Notes: generated by a model from the sequence alone, not told the origin. A stretch of 64,000 nucleotides of DNA from Cellulomonas sp. SG140 (GCF_025770785.1 NZ_JANZLA010000001.1:186001-250000), one strand, 5' to 3'; positions 53,325 to 61,924 are shown, counted from the stretch's first letter. A program made the numbers and translations.

Positions 53325-55010
53325 TCAGACGACGACCGGAGGTGCGGTGCGCAGCCACGCGGCGGTGTCGCGCGGCAGCCGGCCCGACTCGAGCGGTTCG
53401 CTCGAGAGCAGGACGTCGGTGTGCGGCGGCAGCTCCACCGCTGCTGCCCCGAGGTTGACGACGCACGTCACGTCGCCCCGGGCGAACGCGAGCACGTCCG
53501 GCGACGACGGCAGCCACGTCAGCGGCCCGTCGCCGAGGCTCGGCTCGCCGTGCCGGAGGCGGATCACCTCGCGGTACAGGTGCAGCATCGACCGCGGGTC
53601 GGCCTCCTCCGCCTCGACCGTGAGCGCGCCCCAGTCCGCCGGCTGCGGGAGCCAGGGCTGGTGGGTGGCACCAGGTGGGCTGAACCCGTAGGGCGCCGTG
53701 GTCCCGGACCACGGCAGGGGCACCCGGCAGCCGTCGCGCCCGGGGTCGGCTCCCCCGGACCGGAAGTGCATCGGGTCCTGCAGCACCTCCGGCGGGAGGT
53801 CCTCGACCTCCGGCAGGCCCAGCTCCTCGCCCTGGTACACGTACCAGGGGCCCGGGAGCGCGGCGGCCAGCAGAGCGGCGGCGCGCGCCCGACGGCGTCC
53901 CACGCCGAGGTCCGTCGGGGTACCGAACCGCTTGGCGGCGAACGAGAAGCCGGTGTCGGCCCGTCCGTACCGGGTGACGGGCCGTGTCACGTCGTGGTTC
54001 GACAGGACCCACGTCGGTGGCGCACCGACCGAGGCGTGCGCGGCCAGCGTCGAGTCGATGGACTCGCGCAGCGCCGAGGCCTGCCAGGGCCGGGCCATGA
54101 AGTCGAAGTTGAAGGCGGTGTGCATCTCGTCGGGCCGCAGGAAGCGGGCGAACCGCTCGGGGTCCGCGAGCCACACCTCACCGACCAGCACACGCGTGTC
54201 GGGGTAGGAGTCGGCGACCGCGCGCCACCCCCGGTAGATGTCGTGCAGCTCGTCGCGGTCGACGTGCGGGTGCGCACCGGGTCCAGGGTTCAGCGGGACC
54301 TCCGGCAGAGCCGGGTCCTTGACGAGCAGGGCCGCCGAGTCGATCCGGATGCCGGCCGCACCGCGGTCGAACCAGAACCGCAGGATGTCGAGGTGCTCGG
54401 CCACCACGTCGGGGTTGGACCAGTTCAGGTCCGGCTGCTGCGGGGTGAACAGGTGCAGGTACCACTCCCCCGGGGTCCCGTCCGGCTGCGTGGTCCGTGT
54501 CCAGGTGCTGCCGGCGAAGTCCGAGCGCCAGCGCGTCGGCATGGTGTCCCCGTTCGGACCCTTGCCGGGGTGGAACCAGAACCGCGCCCGCTCGGGCGAG
54601 CCGGGCGCCGCGGCCAGCGCGGCCCGGAACCACGCGTGCTGGTCGGAGACGTGGTTGGGGACGACGTCGACGATGGTCCGGATGCCCAGCGCCCGCGCGT
54701 CGGCGATCACCTGCTCCGCCTGCTCGAGCGTGCCGAAGGCCGGGTCGATCCGGCGGTAGTCGGCCACGTCGTAGCCGCCGTCGGCCATCGGTGACGCGTA
54801 CCACGGCGTCACCCAGAGCGCGTCCACCCCCAGGTCGGCCAGGTACGGCAGCCGCGCGCGCAGACCGGTGAGGTCGCCCGTGCCGTCGCCGTCACCGTCG
54901 GCAAAGCTGCGTGGGTAGACCTCGTAGATCACCGCGTCCCGCCACCACAGGGCGTCGGGGTGGTGCTGCTGCGGCACAGGGTCCTCGTCTCGTCGGACCC
55001 GTTCGGACAC
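53325..55010 (-). CDS. GH13 alpha-glucosidase
   Basis: Cytoplasmic glycoside hydrolase (561 residues, no signal peptide) that would split imported alpha-glucosides. The (beta/alpha)8 barrel begins WWRDAVIYEVYPRSF. Its catalytic set is complete: nucleophile Asp224 in GIRIDSAALL, acid/base Glu278 in VLVGEVWL, and transition-state Asp340 in LSNHDVTR, with DVVPNH at 115-120. The type resembles oligo-1,6-glucosidase or AglA-like enzymes. The GTG at 55010 is the first gene of the operon, downstream of a TATGGT box and an operator-like element. The preferred linkage cannot be set from sequence. Confidence 0.9.
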   Translation of the reverse strand: MSERVRRDEDPVPQQHHPDALWWRDAVIYEVYPRSFADGDGDGTGDLTGLRARLPYLADLGVDALWVTPWYASPMADGGYDVADYRRIDPAFGTLEQAEQVIADARALGIRTIVDVVPNHVSDQHAWFRAALAAAPGSPERARFWFHPGKGPNGDTMPTRWRSDFAGSTWTRTTQPDGTPGEWYLHLFTPQQPDLNWSNPDVVAEHLDILRFWFDRGAAGIRIDSAALLVKDPALPEVPLNPGPGAHPHVDRDELHDIYRGWRAVADSYPDTRVLVGEVWLADPERFARFLRPDEMHTAFNFDFMARPWQASALRESIDSTLAAHASVGAPPTWVLSNHDVTRPVTRYGRADTGFSFAAKRFGTPTDLGVGRRRARAAALLAAALPGPWYVYQGEELGLPEVEDLPPEVLQDPMHFRSGGADPGRDGCRVPLPWSGTTAPYGFSPPGATHQPWLPQPADWGALTVEAEEADPRSMLHLYREVIRLRHGEPSLGDGPLTWLPSSPDVLAFARGDVTCVVNLGAAAVELPPHTDVLLSSEPLESGRLPRDTAAWLRTAPPVVV

Positions 55011-55054
55011 CGGGCGCTCGGCCCTCCGGACGGGACGTCATCGTCTCGTCACGG

Positions 55055-55084
55055 ACCATAAATCCGTCGACCGAAATCGCGCAA
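55055..55084 (-). promoter_or_regulatory. Promoter of the alpha-glucosidase operon
   Basis: On the minus strand TTGCGC (-35) is followed after 18 bases by TATGGT (-10), about 45 bases before the GTG. The -35 hexamer is part of the ATCGCGCAAG element. Confidence 0.5.
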
Positions 55085-55085
55085 G
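55076..55085. promoter_or_regulatory. Candidate LacI operator at the alpha-glucosidase promoter
   Basis: ATCGCGCAAG is identical to the element at 56299-56308 in front of the adjacent LacI gene. It overlaps the -35 box of the operon. Confidence 0.5.
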
Positions 55086-55208
55086 AACTCGACACCGACG
55101 CAATCAAAACGTGACAGTCCAGCGAACGGGGTGCGCCTCAGCGCGCGTGACGCCGCCGGGACGACGCCGAACGGTCAGCGGGACCGGCAGCGCAGCCGGG
55201 ACGGGCGG

Positions 55209-56258
55209 TCAGCGCGCGAGGGCGGCAGACCGCTCGCCCGCGGCGGCCGGCGCGGTCGGGGCCGGGCCGGTGGAGCCCCGCACCACGAGCTCGGGCTCGA
55301 ACAGCAGCTCGTCGTTCGCCACCGCTGCGCCGCGGATCTGGGCGACCAGCAGGTCGATCGCCGCCCGGCCCATCGCGTCGATCGGCTGCCGCACCGTGGT
55401 GAGCGGGGGCTCGGTGCAGTTCATGAACGCCGAGTCGTCGTACCCCACCACCGAGACGTCGTCGGGCACCCGTCGCCCCGACCGCCGGACCGCGCGGATC
55501 GCCCCGAGCGCGAGCGGGTCGGACGCGCAGACGATCCCCGTGACGCCGTGCCGCAGCAACCGCGTCGCGGACGCCTGACCGGCCTCGAGGGAGTAGGTCG
55601 ACCGCACCACCAGGCGGTCGTCCAGGTCGACGCCCAGGCGGGCGGCCACCTCCCGCGCGGCCTGCAGCTTGCGCTCCGACGGCACGTGGTCCGCCGGTCC
55701 GAGCAGCAGACCGATCCTCGTGTGGCCCAGCGAGACGAGGTGGCCGAGCGCCTGCTCGACCGCGACCACGTCGTCGCAGGAGACCCTCGGGAACGCGAGC
55801 TCCTCGATCGACGCGTTGATTAGGACCACCGGCAGCTTTCGCCCGGACAGCAGGCGGTAGTGGTCGTGGCTCGCGTCCCGCTGGGCGTAGTGACCGCCCG
55901 CGAAGACGATGCCCGACACCTGCTGACCGAGCAGCAGGTCGACGTAGTCCTCCTCTGACACACCGCCCGCCGTCTGCGTGCAGAGTACGGGGGTGAAGCC
56001 CTGCTGAGCCAGGGCGCCGCCGACGACCTCGGCGAACGCCGGGAAGATGGGGTTCTGCAGCTCCGGCAGCACAAGGCCGACGAGCCGCGCCCGCTCTCCG
56101 CGCAGCTTGGTGGGCCGCTCGTAGCCGAGCACGTCCAGCGCCGTGAGGACGGCCTCACGCGTCTGATCCGACACGCCGGGCTTCCCGTTCAGCACCCGGC
56201 TGACCGTCGCCTCGGACACACCGACCTTGCGGGCCACCTCTGCCAGACGTCGCGACAT
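55209..56258 (-). CDS. LacI-family repressor of the alpha-glucoside operon
   Basis: A 349-residue regulator with an N-terminal helix-turn-helix at 4-28 (LAEVARKVGVSEATVSRVLN), a hinge ending in GYERPTKLRGERA, and a sugar-binding sensor domain (VLPELQNPIFP, VVGYDDSAF). It is not close to the two CelR-like copies; the type resembles MalR regulators. It is transcribed in the same direction as the alpha-glucosidase operon but has its own promoter and probably represses both. The ATG at 56258 lies 6 bases after TAGGAT. The inducer is unknown. Confidence 0.88.
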   Translation of the reverse strand: MSRRLAEVARKVGVSEATVSRVLNGKPGVSDQTREAVLTALDVLGYERPTKLRGERARLVGLVLPELQNPIFPAFAEVVGGALAQQGFTPVLCTQTAGGVSEEDYVDLLLGQQVSGIVFAGGHYAQRDASHDHYRLLSGRKLPVVLINASIEELAFPRVSCDDVVAVEQALGHLVSLGHTRIGLLLGPADHVPSERKLQAAREVAARLGVDLDDRLVVRSTYSLEAGQASATRLLRHGVTGIVCASDPLALGAIRAVRRSGRRVPDDVSVVGYDDSAFMNCTEPPLTTVRQPIDAMGRAAIDLLVAQIRGAAVANDELLFEPELVVRGSTGPAPTAPAAAGERSAALAR

Positions 56259-56264
56259 GCCGGG

Positions 56265-56270
56265 ATCCTA
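56265..56270 (-). promoter_or_regulatory. -10 box, leaderless start of LacI gene
   Basis: TAGGAT on the minus strand lies 6 bases before the ATG at 56258. Confidence 0.55.
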
Positions 56271-56282
56271 CGCGGATCCGAC

Positions 56283-56320
56283 GCAAGTGGTTTGCAATAT
56301 CGCGCAAGTGGACGCAAGCC
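56283..56320. promoter_or_regulatory. Candidate LacI operator cluster
   Basis: Contains the inverted repeat TTGC-N8-GCAA (56292-56307), two direct copies of GCAAGTGG (56283-56290 and 56304-56311) and a third GCAAG at 56314. It starts 13 bases upstream of the -10 box of the LacI gene, so it would cover the -35 region, and it lies between divergent genes. Confidence 0.55.
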
Positions 56321-56353
56321 GCTCCTCGACGTGCGAGCCGACCTCGGCGCTCC

Positions 56354-56359
56354 TACCGT
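56354..56359 (+). promoter_or_regulatory. -10 box, leaderless start of kinase gene
   Basis: TACCGT lies 8 bases before the GTG at 56368. Confidence 0.45.
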
Positions 56360-56367
56360 CGTGTTCC

Positions 56368-57219
56368 GTGACCCCTGCCCCAGGCACCCGTCTGGCGCAC
56401 CGATACCTCCTGGGCCACGCGCTGGGGCACGGGGGCCAGGCGCATGTGGTCCAGGCGACCGACCTTCGGTTGCACCGACCCGTCGCCGTCAAGCTGTTCC
56501 CGCTCGACTCCGCGTCCCCGGACCAGATCCGCCGGTACGCGCAAGAGGCGCGCGTGCTCGCGGGACTGAGCCATCCGGCGCTCGTCGCGCTCCTCGACGT
56601 CGGCTCGGACGTCCTGGAGGACGGCAGCTCCGTCGCCTTCCTGGTGATGGAGCTGGTGCCCGGGCCGACGCTCCGGGACGTGCTGCGGGAGGGTGCGCTC
56701 GGCCCGACGGTCACGGCGGACGTCGGGCGCCAGCTGGCGCTCGCGCTCGCGCACGCGCACGGTGCCGGGGTGCTGCACCGGGACGTGAAGCCTGCGAACG
56801 TGCTGGTAGCGGACCCGCGGCCCGGTGGTGCCACCCACGGTCCCGAGCTACCCGTCGTCCTGGCGGACTTCGGCATCGCCGTGCCGTCGGAGCGGTCGCA
56901 CAGCGAGGACTCGGCGGCCACCGCGGGCTACCAGAGCCCCGAGCAGGCACTGGGCCGACCGCTGACGGCAGCGACCGACGTCTACTCGCTCGGCCTGGTC
57001 CTCATGGAGTGCCTCACCGGCGAGCGGGCGTACCCGGGCGACCCGATCGCGAGCGGCCTCGCGCGGCTCCTTCGCGCGCCCGACGTGCCCACCCGGTTCG
57101 GCCGGGACTGGGAGCGGCTGCTGCGCGGCATGACGGAGCTCGAACCTGCGAACCGCCCACCGATCACGGCCGTCGCCGCGGAGCTCCGGGCCTTGCGGTT
57201 CGCGCCGGCGGCCGGCTGA
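56368..57219 (+). CDS. Soluble Ser/Thr protein kinase
   Basis: Hanks-type kinase (283 residues) consisting of a catalytic domain only: Gly-rich loop LGHGGQAHVV (19-28), ATP-anchoring Lys42 in VAVKL, catalytic HRDVKPAN with Asp139, DFG with Asp167, and a GYQSPEQ segment in place of APE. There is no transmembrane helix and there are no PASTA repeats, unlike PknB. Ser/Thr residues sit in the activation loop (SERSHSEDS). The GTG at 56368 is set by the TACCGT box and the kinase start. Targets are unknown, and no phosphatase or FHA protein is adjacent. Confidence 0.9.
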   Translation: MTPAPGTRLAHRYLLGHALGHGGQAHVVQATDLRLHRPVAVKLFPLDSASPDQIRRYAQEARVLAGLSHPALVALLDVGSDVLEDGSSVAFLVMELVPGPTLRDVLREGALGPTVTADVGRQLALALAHAHGAGVLHRDVKPANVLVADPRPGGATHGPELPVVLADFGIAVPSERSHSEDSAATAGYQSPEQALGRPLTAATDVYSLGLVLMECLTGERAYPGDPIASGLARLLRAPDVPTRFGRDWERLLRGMTELEPANRPPITAVAAELRALRFAPAAG

Positions 57220-57314
57220 CCGAGCGGGTACGACGATCTCGACCTCCGGCAGCCGCCGCGAGGCGCCGTACGGCCGTTTGCGCCCGCCGGAACGGGCGAC
57301 CGGGAGGACCCGGC

Positions 57315-57869
57315 TCAGACCGCGGCGTGCCGCGGCTCGTGGAGCAACGACGCGCCCTCGACGGACGGCATCGGCTCCGGGTGCGCGATCAGGTCGTCGG
57401 CCACCTCGGTAGCCCATGCCCGGACCGCACCCATGTCGCGATGATCACCCTCGCGCGCCCGAGCGCCTGCGATGGCGGCTCGCTCCGTGAACGTGAGCAA
57501 CGAGCGGTCCAACCGCCCCCGGAAGCTCCTGTGACCGCGGGCCTGGAGCTGGTCCCGCAGTGCGAGGAGCTCGTGCGGCGAGTTCGCCGACGCGGCGGGC
57601 TGCACAGCCAGACCCGAGGAGAACAGCCACACCGGGCGCTTCCGCAGCTCCTGGGTCTGGCGGTCGGCGAGGTCGCGCGCCGACGGCATCCAGTGCGCCA
57701 GGTAGACCGCGGACCCCAGCACGACCGCGTCGATCCCGTCCAGCGTCGCGACGTCCTCCGGCGCGCGCGTCTCCACGTCGAGACCGCAGTCGGCGAGGAC
57801 CTCGGCGATCACCTCGCCGATCTCCCACGTCGCGCCATGGCGGGACGCGACCGTAACCAGGACCCTCAT
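57315..57869 (-). CDS. Flavodoxin-domain protein
   Basis: A 184-residue protein with a flavodoxin-like fold: an N-terminal VLVTVASRHGATWEI phosphate-loop region, then VVLGSAVYLAHWM and LFSSGL, as in the HemG/flavodoxin-domain group that binds FMN. Some members are protoporphyrinogen oxidases, but the haem route here is the coproporphyrin type, so that role is unlikely. The ATG at 57869 follows GGGGAGGG. The MarR gene lies 100 bases upstream on the same strand and may control or be co-transcribed with it. Confidence 0.8.
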   Translation of the reverse strand: MRVLVTVASRHGATWEIGEVIAEVLADCGLDVETRAPEDVATLDGIDAVVLGSAVYLAHWMPSARDLADRQTQELRKRPVWLFSSGLAVQPAASANSPHELLALRDQLQARGHRSFRGRLDRSLLTFTERAAIAGARAREGDHRDMGAVRAWATEVADDLIAHPEPMPSVEGASLLHEPRHAAV

Positions 57870-57969
57870 CAACCCTCCCCGGGATGCGCTGCGCTTCGTG
57901 GCGAGGTGATCCATCGTCTCCTGCGGTGCCCCGCCGTGCGATGGGCCGGAGGTCCCGCGATGGGCGGCC

Positions 57970-58446
57970 TCACGGCCGCTCGGGCGGGGTCGTGGCGGCG
58001 CCGTGCCGCAGCCGGTCCAGCAGCACCCTGAGGGCTGCCAGCTCGTCGGCGTCCAGGGTGCCGCCCAGGAGTCGCTCGATCGACCGCACGTGCCGGCGTC
58101 CCACCGCACGCTGCACCTTCAGGCCCTCGTCCGTGAGGTGCACGCCGACCCCTCGTCCGTCGCCCGGCACGGGACGACGCTCGACGAGCCCGGCAGCCAC
58201 GAGCCTGTCGACGAGGCGGGACAGGCTGGGCTGGCTGAGCAGCGACGCCTCCTGGAGGTCGCGCTGCCGCAACGTGAGGCCCGGCGCCCCCGAGAGCGCG
58301 AAGAGGACGTCGTACTCACGGAGCGAGACCTCGTCCCAGATGTCGTCGTCCTGGAGCCGACGGAGAACGGTCACCTGCGTGCGGAACAGCGACTCCCAGG
58401 CGTCGGCGACCTCGCGGGTCGTCGCCCGCCGCCCTGCGCGCTCCAT
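57970..58446 (-). CDS. MarR-family transcriptional regulator
   Basis: A 158-residue winged-helix regulator. The DNA-binding part holds LSQPSLSRLVDRLVAAGLVERR and the wing GDGRGVGVHLTDEG. Flanking helices would form the dimer interface. The ATG at 58446 is the only good start; the longer frame is antisense to the NYN gene. It precedes the flavodoxin-like gene on the same strand, a pairing that would suit a stress-response unit. The ligand is unknown. Confidence 0.87.
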   Translation of the reverse strand: MERAGRRATTREVADAWESLFRTQVTVLRRLQDDDIWDEVSLREYDVLFALSGAPGLTLRQRDLQEASLLSQPSLSRLVDRLVAAGLVERRPVPGDGRGVGVHLTDEGLKVQRAVGRRHVRSIERLLGGTLDADELAALRVLLDRLRHGAATTPPERP

Positions 58447-58575
58447 CGTCGTCGCCGCTCCCGTCCGCTCCGTGCCACCGCCCACACCCACACCCACACG
58501 GGCACCGTCGCAGGCGTACCGGCGCCACGGGCGAGACCACGGAGAGGCCCGCGGCGTCCCATTGTGCCCGCTGGC

Positions 58576-58581
58576 TACAGT
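58576..58581 (+). promoter_or_regulatory. -10 box, leaderless start of NYN gene
   Basis: TACAGT lies 6 bases before the ATG at 58588. Confidence 0.55.
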
Positions 58582-58587
58582 GACCGG

Positions 58588-59163
58588 ATGAGCACGATCC
58601 CGGCCGCCGGTCCGACGACGTACCTGCTGGTCGACGGCGAGAACATCGACGCCACGCTCGGTTCGTCGATCCTCGGTGGCCGGCCCAGCCCGGACCAGCG
58701 ACCGAGGTGGGAGCGCGTCCTGGCGTTCGCCGAGCAGCGCTGGGGTCAGCACGTGCGCGGCCTGTTCTTCCTCAACGCCTCCAGCGGCTCGCTGCCGATG
58801 TCGTTCGTGCAGGCGCTGCTGGCCATCGGCTTCCAGCCGATCCCGCTGGCGGGCGACGCCACCGAGAAGGTGGTCGACATCGGCATCAAGCGGATGCTCG
58901 ACGCGATCGCGGAGCACGGTGGCGACGTCATGCTCGCCAGCCACGACGGCGACTTCGCGCCCGAGGTGCAGCGGCTCGTGGAGGGTGACCGCCGGGTCGG
59001 CCTGCTCGCCTTCCGCGAGTTCACCAGCACGGCGCTGGCCTCGTTGACCGCCAAGGGCCTGCAGACGTTCGACCTCGAGCTCGACGTCGCCGCCTTCAAC
59101 GTGCAGCTGCCGCGCCTGCGGATCATCCCGCTCGACGAGTTCGACCCCACCCGCTACCTCTGA
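58588..59163 (+). CDS. NYN (PIN-like) nuclease-domain protein
   Basis: A 191-residue single-domain protein of the NYN/DUF88 type, PIN-fold nucleases often acting on RNA. Likely metal-binding acids are Asp16 in LLVDGENID, Asp97 in KVVDIGI, and Asp120/Asp122 in LASHDGDF, matching the family layout. There is no other domain, membrane helix or signal. The ATG at 58588 is set by the -10 box. Neighbours are a MarR gene (divergent) and a DUF1697 gene. It could be a housekeeping RNA-processing enzyme; the substrate is unknown. Confidence 0.85.
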   Translation: MSTIPAAGPTTYLLVDGENIDATLGSSILGGRPSPDQRPRWERVLAFAEQRWGQHVRGLFFLNASSGSLPMSFVQALLAIGFQPIPLAGDATEKVVDIGIKRMLDAIAEHGGDVMLASHDGDFAPEVQRLVEGDRRVGLLAFREFTSTALASLTAKGLQTFDLELDVAAFNVQLPRLRIIPLDEFDPTRYL

Positions 59164-59266
59164 CCGGTCGGTCGGCGCACCGGACGGGGACGCTCGCTCG
59201 GAGCGGGCGCCGGGCGAGCGCGTGGCGCACTGGCTGCCGTGACGCGCGCGCGGCACAGTGTGGACC

Positions 59267-59818
59267 GTGCCCGAGGTGACGGTCGCGCTGCTGCGCGCGG
59301 TGAACGTCGGCGGCCGGACGGTCCGCAGCGCCGACCTGCGCGCCGCCGCCGCCGAGCTCGGTCATCAGCGGGTGGCGACCTACGCCGCCAGCGGCAACGC
59401 GGTGCTGGTCCCGTCGTCCGACTCGAGTCCTGAGACGATCGGCCCGCGCCTGTCGCGGGCCCTGGGCCGGCTGTGCGGCTTCGCCGTGCCCGTGCTGACC
59501 AGGAGCGGGACGCAGTGGGACCGGCTGGTCGCGGACGTGCCGTTCACCGACCACGCCGCCGACGACCCCTCCCGGCTGACGGTCGTCTGCTGGGAGGGCA
59601 CGCCGGACGAGGAGAGCGTCGGGACGTTCGACGCCGCCCGGTACGGCGAGGAGCAGGTCGCCTGGCACGGCGACGAGACGTACGTCTACTACCCGCACGG
59701 CATCGGACGGTCCCGGCTGACGCTGGACGTCCTCTCGCGTGCGGCCGGCCGGGTGGGCACCGCGCGCAACTGGCGCACCGTCCTGGCGCTGCAGTCGCTG
59801 GTGGACGAGCGTCGCTGA
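59267..59818 (+). CDS. DUF1697 family protein
   Basis: A 183-residue soluble protein of the DUF1697 family, recognised by the start VTVALLRAVNVGGRTV, the GNAVL segment, and the late SRLTLDVLSRAAGRVGTARNWRT. The function is unknown in all members I know of. The start is uncertain: GTG codons at 59258, 59267 and 59276 are all possible. 59267 is chosen because a CACAGT box ends 7 bases before it. Confidence 0.78.
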   Translation: MPEVTVALLRAVNVGGRTVRSADLRAAAAELGHQRVATYAASGNAVLVPSSDSSPETIGPRLSRALGRLCGFAVPVLTRSGTQWDRLVADVPFTDHAADDPSRLTVVCWEGTPDEESVGTFDAARYGEEQVAWHGDETYVYYPHGIGRSRLTLDVLSRAAGRVGTARNWRTVLALQSLVDERR

Positions 59819-59848
59819 CCTGCCGTCGGACGGGTCGAAGGACGGCGC

Positions 59849-59854
59849 TAGCGT
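59849..59854 (+). promoter_or_regulatory. -10 box, leaderless start of HIT gene
   Basis: TAGCGT lies 7 bases before the ATG at 59862. Confidence 0.5.
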
Positions 59855-59861
59855 GGGCCTC

Positions 59862-60332
59862 ATGGCGACGCTCTTCACCCGGATCATCGACGGCGAGCTC
59901 CCCGGGCGGTTCGTCTGGGCGGACGACCAGGCCGTCGCCTTCGCGACCATCGCGCCGATCACGGACGGCCACGTCCTCGTCGTGCCACGTGCGGAGTACC
60001 CCGAGCTGACCGCCGCCCCGGACGACGCGCTGGCGCACCTCATCGCCGTGGCGAAGACCATCGGGCTCGCGCAGCAGGCGGTGTGGGGCGCTCCGCGGGC
60101 AGCCGTCCTGGTCGCCGGGTTCGAGGTGCCGCACCTGCACCTCCACGTGCTGCCGGCGTGGGACGAGCGCAGCCTCACGTTCGCCAACGCGCGGACGGAC
60201 GTGCCCCCGCAGCAGCTCGACGCCTCGGCCGAGGCGCTCCGGGCAGGTCTGCGCACCGCGGGCCACGGCGCTCACGTGCCGGCTGCGCTCGGTTCGCCCG
60301 CGCTGGCACAGGCCGGTCGGGTGCCTCGCTAG
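59862..60332 (+). CDS. HIT-family nucleotide hydrolase
   Basis: A 156-residue histidine-triad protein that hydrolyses nucleotide phosphoramidates, AMP-lysine or similar compounds. The triad HLHLH is at 91-95, with the catalytic His93. The N-terminal FTRIIDGELPGRFVW and the GHVLVVPR segment are standard for the Hint branch. The ATG at 59862 is set by a -10 box 7 bases upstream. Its stop overlaps the convergent epimerase-like stop by four bases (CTAG read as TAG from both sides). Confidence 0.9.
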   Translation: MATLFTRIIDGELPGRFVWADDQAVAFATIAPITDGHVLVVPRAEYPELTAAPDDALAHLIAVAKTIGLAQQAVWGAPRAAVLVAGFEVPHLHLHVLPAWDERSLTFANARTDVPPQQLDASAEALRAGLRTAGHGAHVPAALGSPALAQAGRVPR

Positions 60333-61411
60333 CGCCCGATGCCCTCCGGGACGGGTCGGCCCCTCGCCGGACGCCGCGGAACGTGCCGGGGACGCAGCGG
60401 CGGGCTCGCGGTGCCGGCGCCGTCGGAGATGCCCCGCACCGCCTCTGCCAGGGTGGCCGCCGCGTCGTGCCCCGCCTGCCACCCGAGCTCGCGACGAGCC
60501 CGCCCGGTGTCCAGGACCGGCGCCGCGAACGCCATGTCCAGCCAGCCTGGACCGACGGGCACCAGGCGCAGGTGCCAGCCGGCCGCGACCGCTGCCCGTG
60601 CGGCGGTCCGGGAGACCTCGACCACACGGTCGGCGCCGACCAGCGGTGCGACGTCCTCCGCGTGCAGCAGCCCGGGCGCCGCCACGTTGAACGGCCCGCT
60701 CACCCTGCGGACCACGGCCTCGCGGTAGGCCGCGGCGACGTCGTCGGCGTGCACCACCTGCAGGCGCAGGCCGACCGGCCACGGCAGCACCGGCACGTGG
60801 CCCAGTGCACGCTCGGGCAGGAACGGCCCGAAGAAGTACCGGCCGATCTCGCGGCCGGACGCCCGCTGGAAGATCAGCGCGGGCCGCAGCCGGGCGACCG
60901 ACAGGCTGGGCAGCCGCTGCACGGCCTCGTCCAGCATCCGCTCCACCGCCGCCTTGTCCACGCTGTACGAGGACGACCGCACGCCGTCGGTCGGCCAGTC
61001 CTCCGCACGCGGCTCGTCACCCTCGGCGGGCGAGTAGGCGCCGACGGACGACGCCACCACCAGCTGCGGGACCCCGGCGCGCCGCACGGCCTCCAGCACG
61101 CGACGCGTCCCGACGACGTTGGTGGCGCGCAGCCGCGCGCGGTCGTGGCTGGGCTGGATCGCCCAGGCCAGGTGGACGACGGCATCGGCCCCGGTGACGA
61201 CGTCGGTGAGCCGGCGCACGACCGGCTCGTCCGGCCCGGGCGCCCCGAGGTCCACCCCCTGCCACGAGGCGATGTCGTACGGCGCGGGCGGGACCCGGTC
61301 AGGGACACGCCGCGCGACGCCCACGACGGAGGTGACGGTGGCATCCGTCGCGAGGCGGCGCAGCAGCGCCGTGCCGACGTTGCCGCTGGCCCCGAGGATG
61401 ACGACCCTCAT
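60329..61411 (-). CDS. NAD-dependent epimerase/dehydratase-like SDR
   Basis: An extended SDR of 360 residues. It begins VVILGASGNVGTALLRRL (NAD(P) motif), with VVHLAWAI, VASSVGAYSP, and a YSVDKAAVE tyrosine/lysine pair. The C-terminal 40 residues are Pro/Arg-rich. The family includes sugar epimerases and other reductases; no substrate can be assigned, and it is far from the polysaccharide locus. The ATG at 61411 is chosen because it begins the Rossmann fold. A long upstream in-frame extension runs through a hairpin-rich region and is rejected. Confidence 0.82.
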   Translation of the reverse strand: MRVVILGASGNVGTALLRRLATDATVTSVVGVARRVPDRVPPAPYDIASWQGVDLGAPGPDEPVVRRLTDVVTGADAVVHLAWAIQPSHDRARLRATNVVGTRRVLEAVRRAGVPQLVVASSVGAYSPAEGDEPRAEDWPTDGVRSSSYSVDKAAVERMLDEAVQRLPSLSVARLRPALIFQRASGREIGRYFFGPFLPERALGHVPVLPWPVGLRLQVVHADDVAAAYREAVVRRVSGPFNVAAPGLLHAEDVAPLVGADRVVEVSRTAARAAVAAGWHLRLVPVGPGWLDMAFAAPVLDTGRARRELGWQAGHDAAATLAEAVRGISDGAGTASPPLRPRHVPRRPARGRPVPEGIGR

Positions 61412-61577
61412 GAGCGCTGCCGATCGCCGACCGTGTCCACGCCGCTCCTCCCGGGCCCCGTCCGTCGCGGGCGCCTGCGGACCACGGTGGCACCGGCGGC
61501 TCCGCGTCGCATCCGGGCCGGCCACCACCAGGTGTGCCGACGCGTTCGGGACCGACACGACCGACCGCAGACGCTGT

Positions 61578-61611
61578 GACGCCCCGTCTCCAGCTGTGGA
61601 GACGGGGCGTC
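61578..61611. other. Long perfect hairpin
   Basis: A 15-base-pair stem with a GCTG loop (arms around GCCCCGTCTCCA/TGGAGACGGGGC). No T-run follows on either strand. It lies between divergent genes, where a terminator would not normally be expected. Confidence 0.7.
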
Positions 61612-61620
61612 CACGGGAGG

Positions 61621-61640
61621 CGTCTCGCCGGCACGAGACG
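61621..61640. other. Second hairpin
   Basis: CGTCTCG and CGAGACG form a 7-base-pair stem with a 6-base loop, 9 bases after the long hairpin. Confidence 0.5.
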
Positions 61641-61702
61641 TGGCGCGCTCCTGCACCCTGACGGGCGGTCCGGCTCTCGCCGCGACCCTCGACCCTCGAG
61701 CA

Positions 61703-61736
61703 GGGCCGGCACCCGCTCCCGGCCCGTCTCCTTTCT
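61703..61736 (+). terminator. Rho-independent-like terminator
   Basis: GGGCCGG/CCGGCCC stem (9-base loop) followed by GTCTCCTTTCT on the plus strand. No annotated gene ends here, which suggests an unannotated short plus-strand transcript upstream. Confidence 0.5.
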
Positions 61737-61918
61737 AGCACCACCTCTGACATCGCGCATAGGGAACGTCCGCCTCGGACCAAGAGACCTTCACGCTCGC
61801 AGCGAACGGCACGGTCCTCGGCACGAGGACGGAGCGGTGCAGCACCCGGCATCGACAGAACGGTGACGGTCGGGTCACGATCAGGTCAACCGCGTCACAC
61901 CGAAGGCCCTGCGGTCGT

Positions 61919-61924
61919 TAGCGT
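61919..61924 (+). promoter_or_regulatory. -10 box, leaderless start of DUF4349 gene
   Basis: TAGCGT lies 6 bases before the ATG at 61931. Confidence 0.55.

Noticed and set aside
58479-58498. CCCACA microsatellite upstream of the MarR gene
   Set aside because: Only about three units; probably chance in GC-rich DNA with no evident role.
61408-61656. 82-codon minus-strand frame overlapping the SDR start as ATGA
   Set aside because: The overlap looks suggestive, but the peptide is Arg-rich with no domain, and the frame runs through the perfect hairpin.
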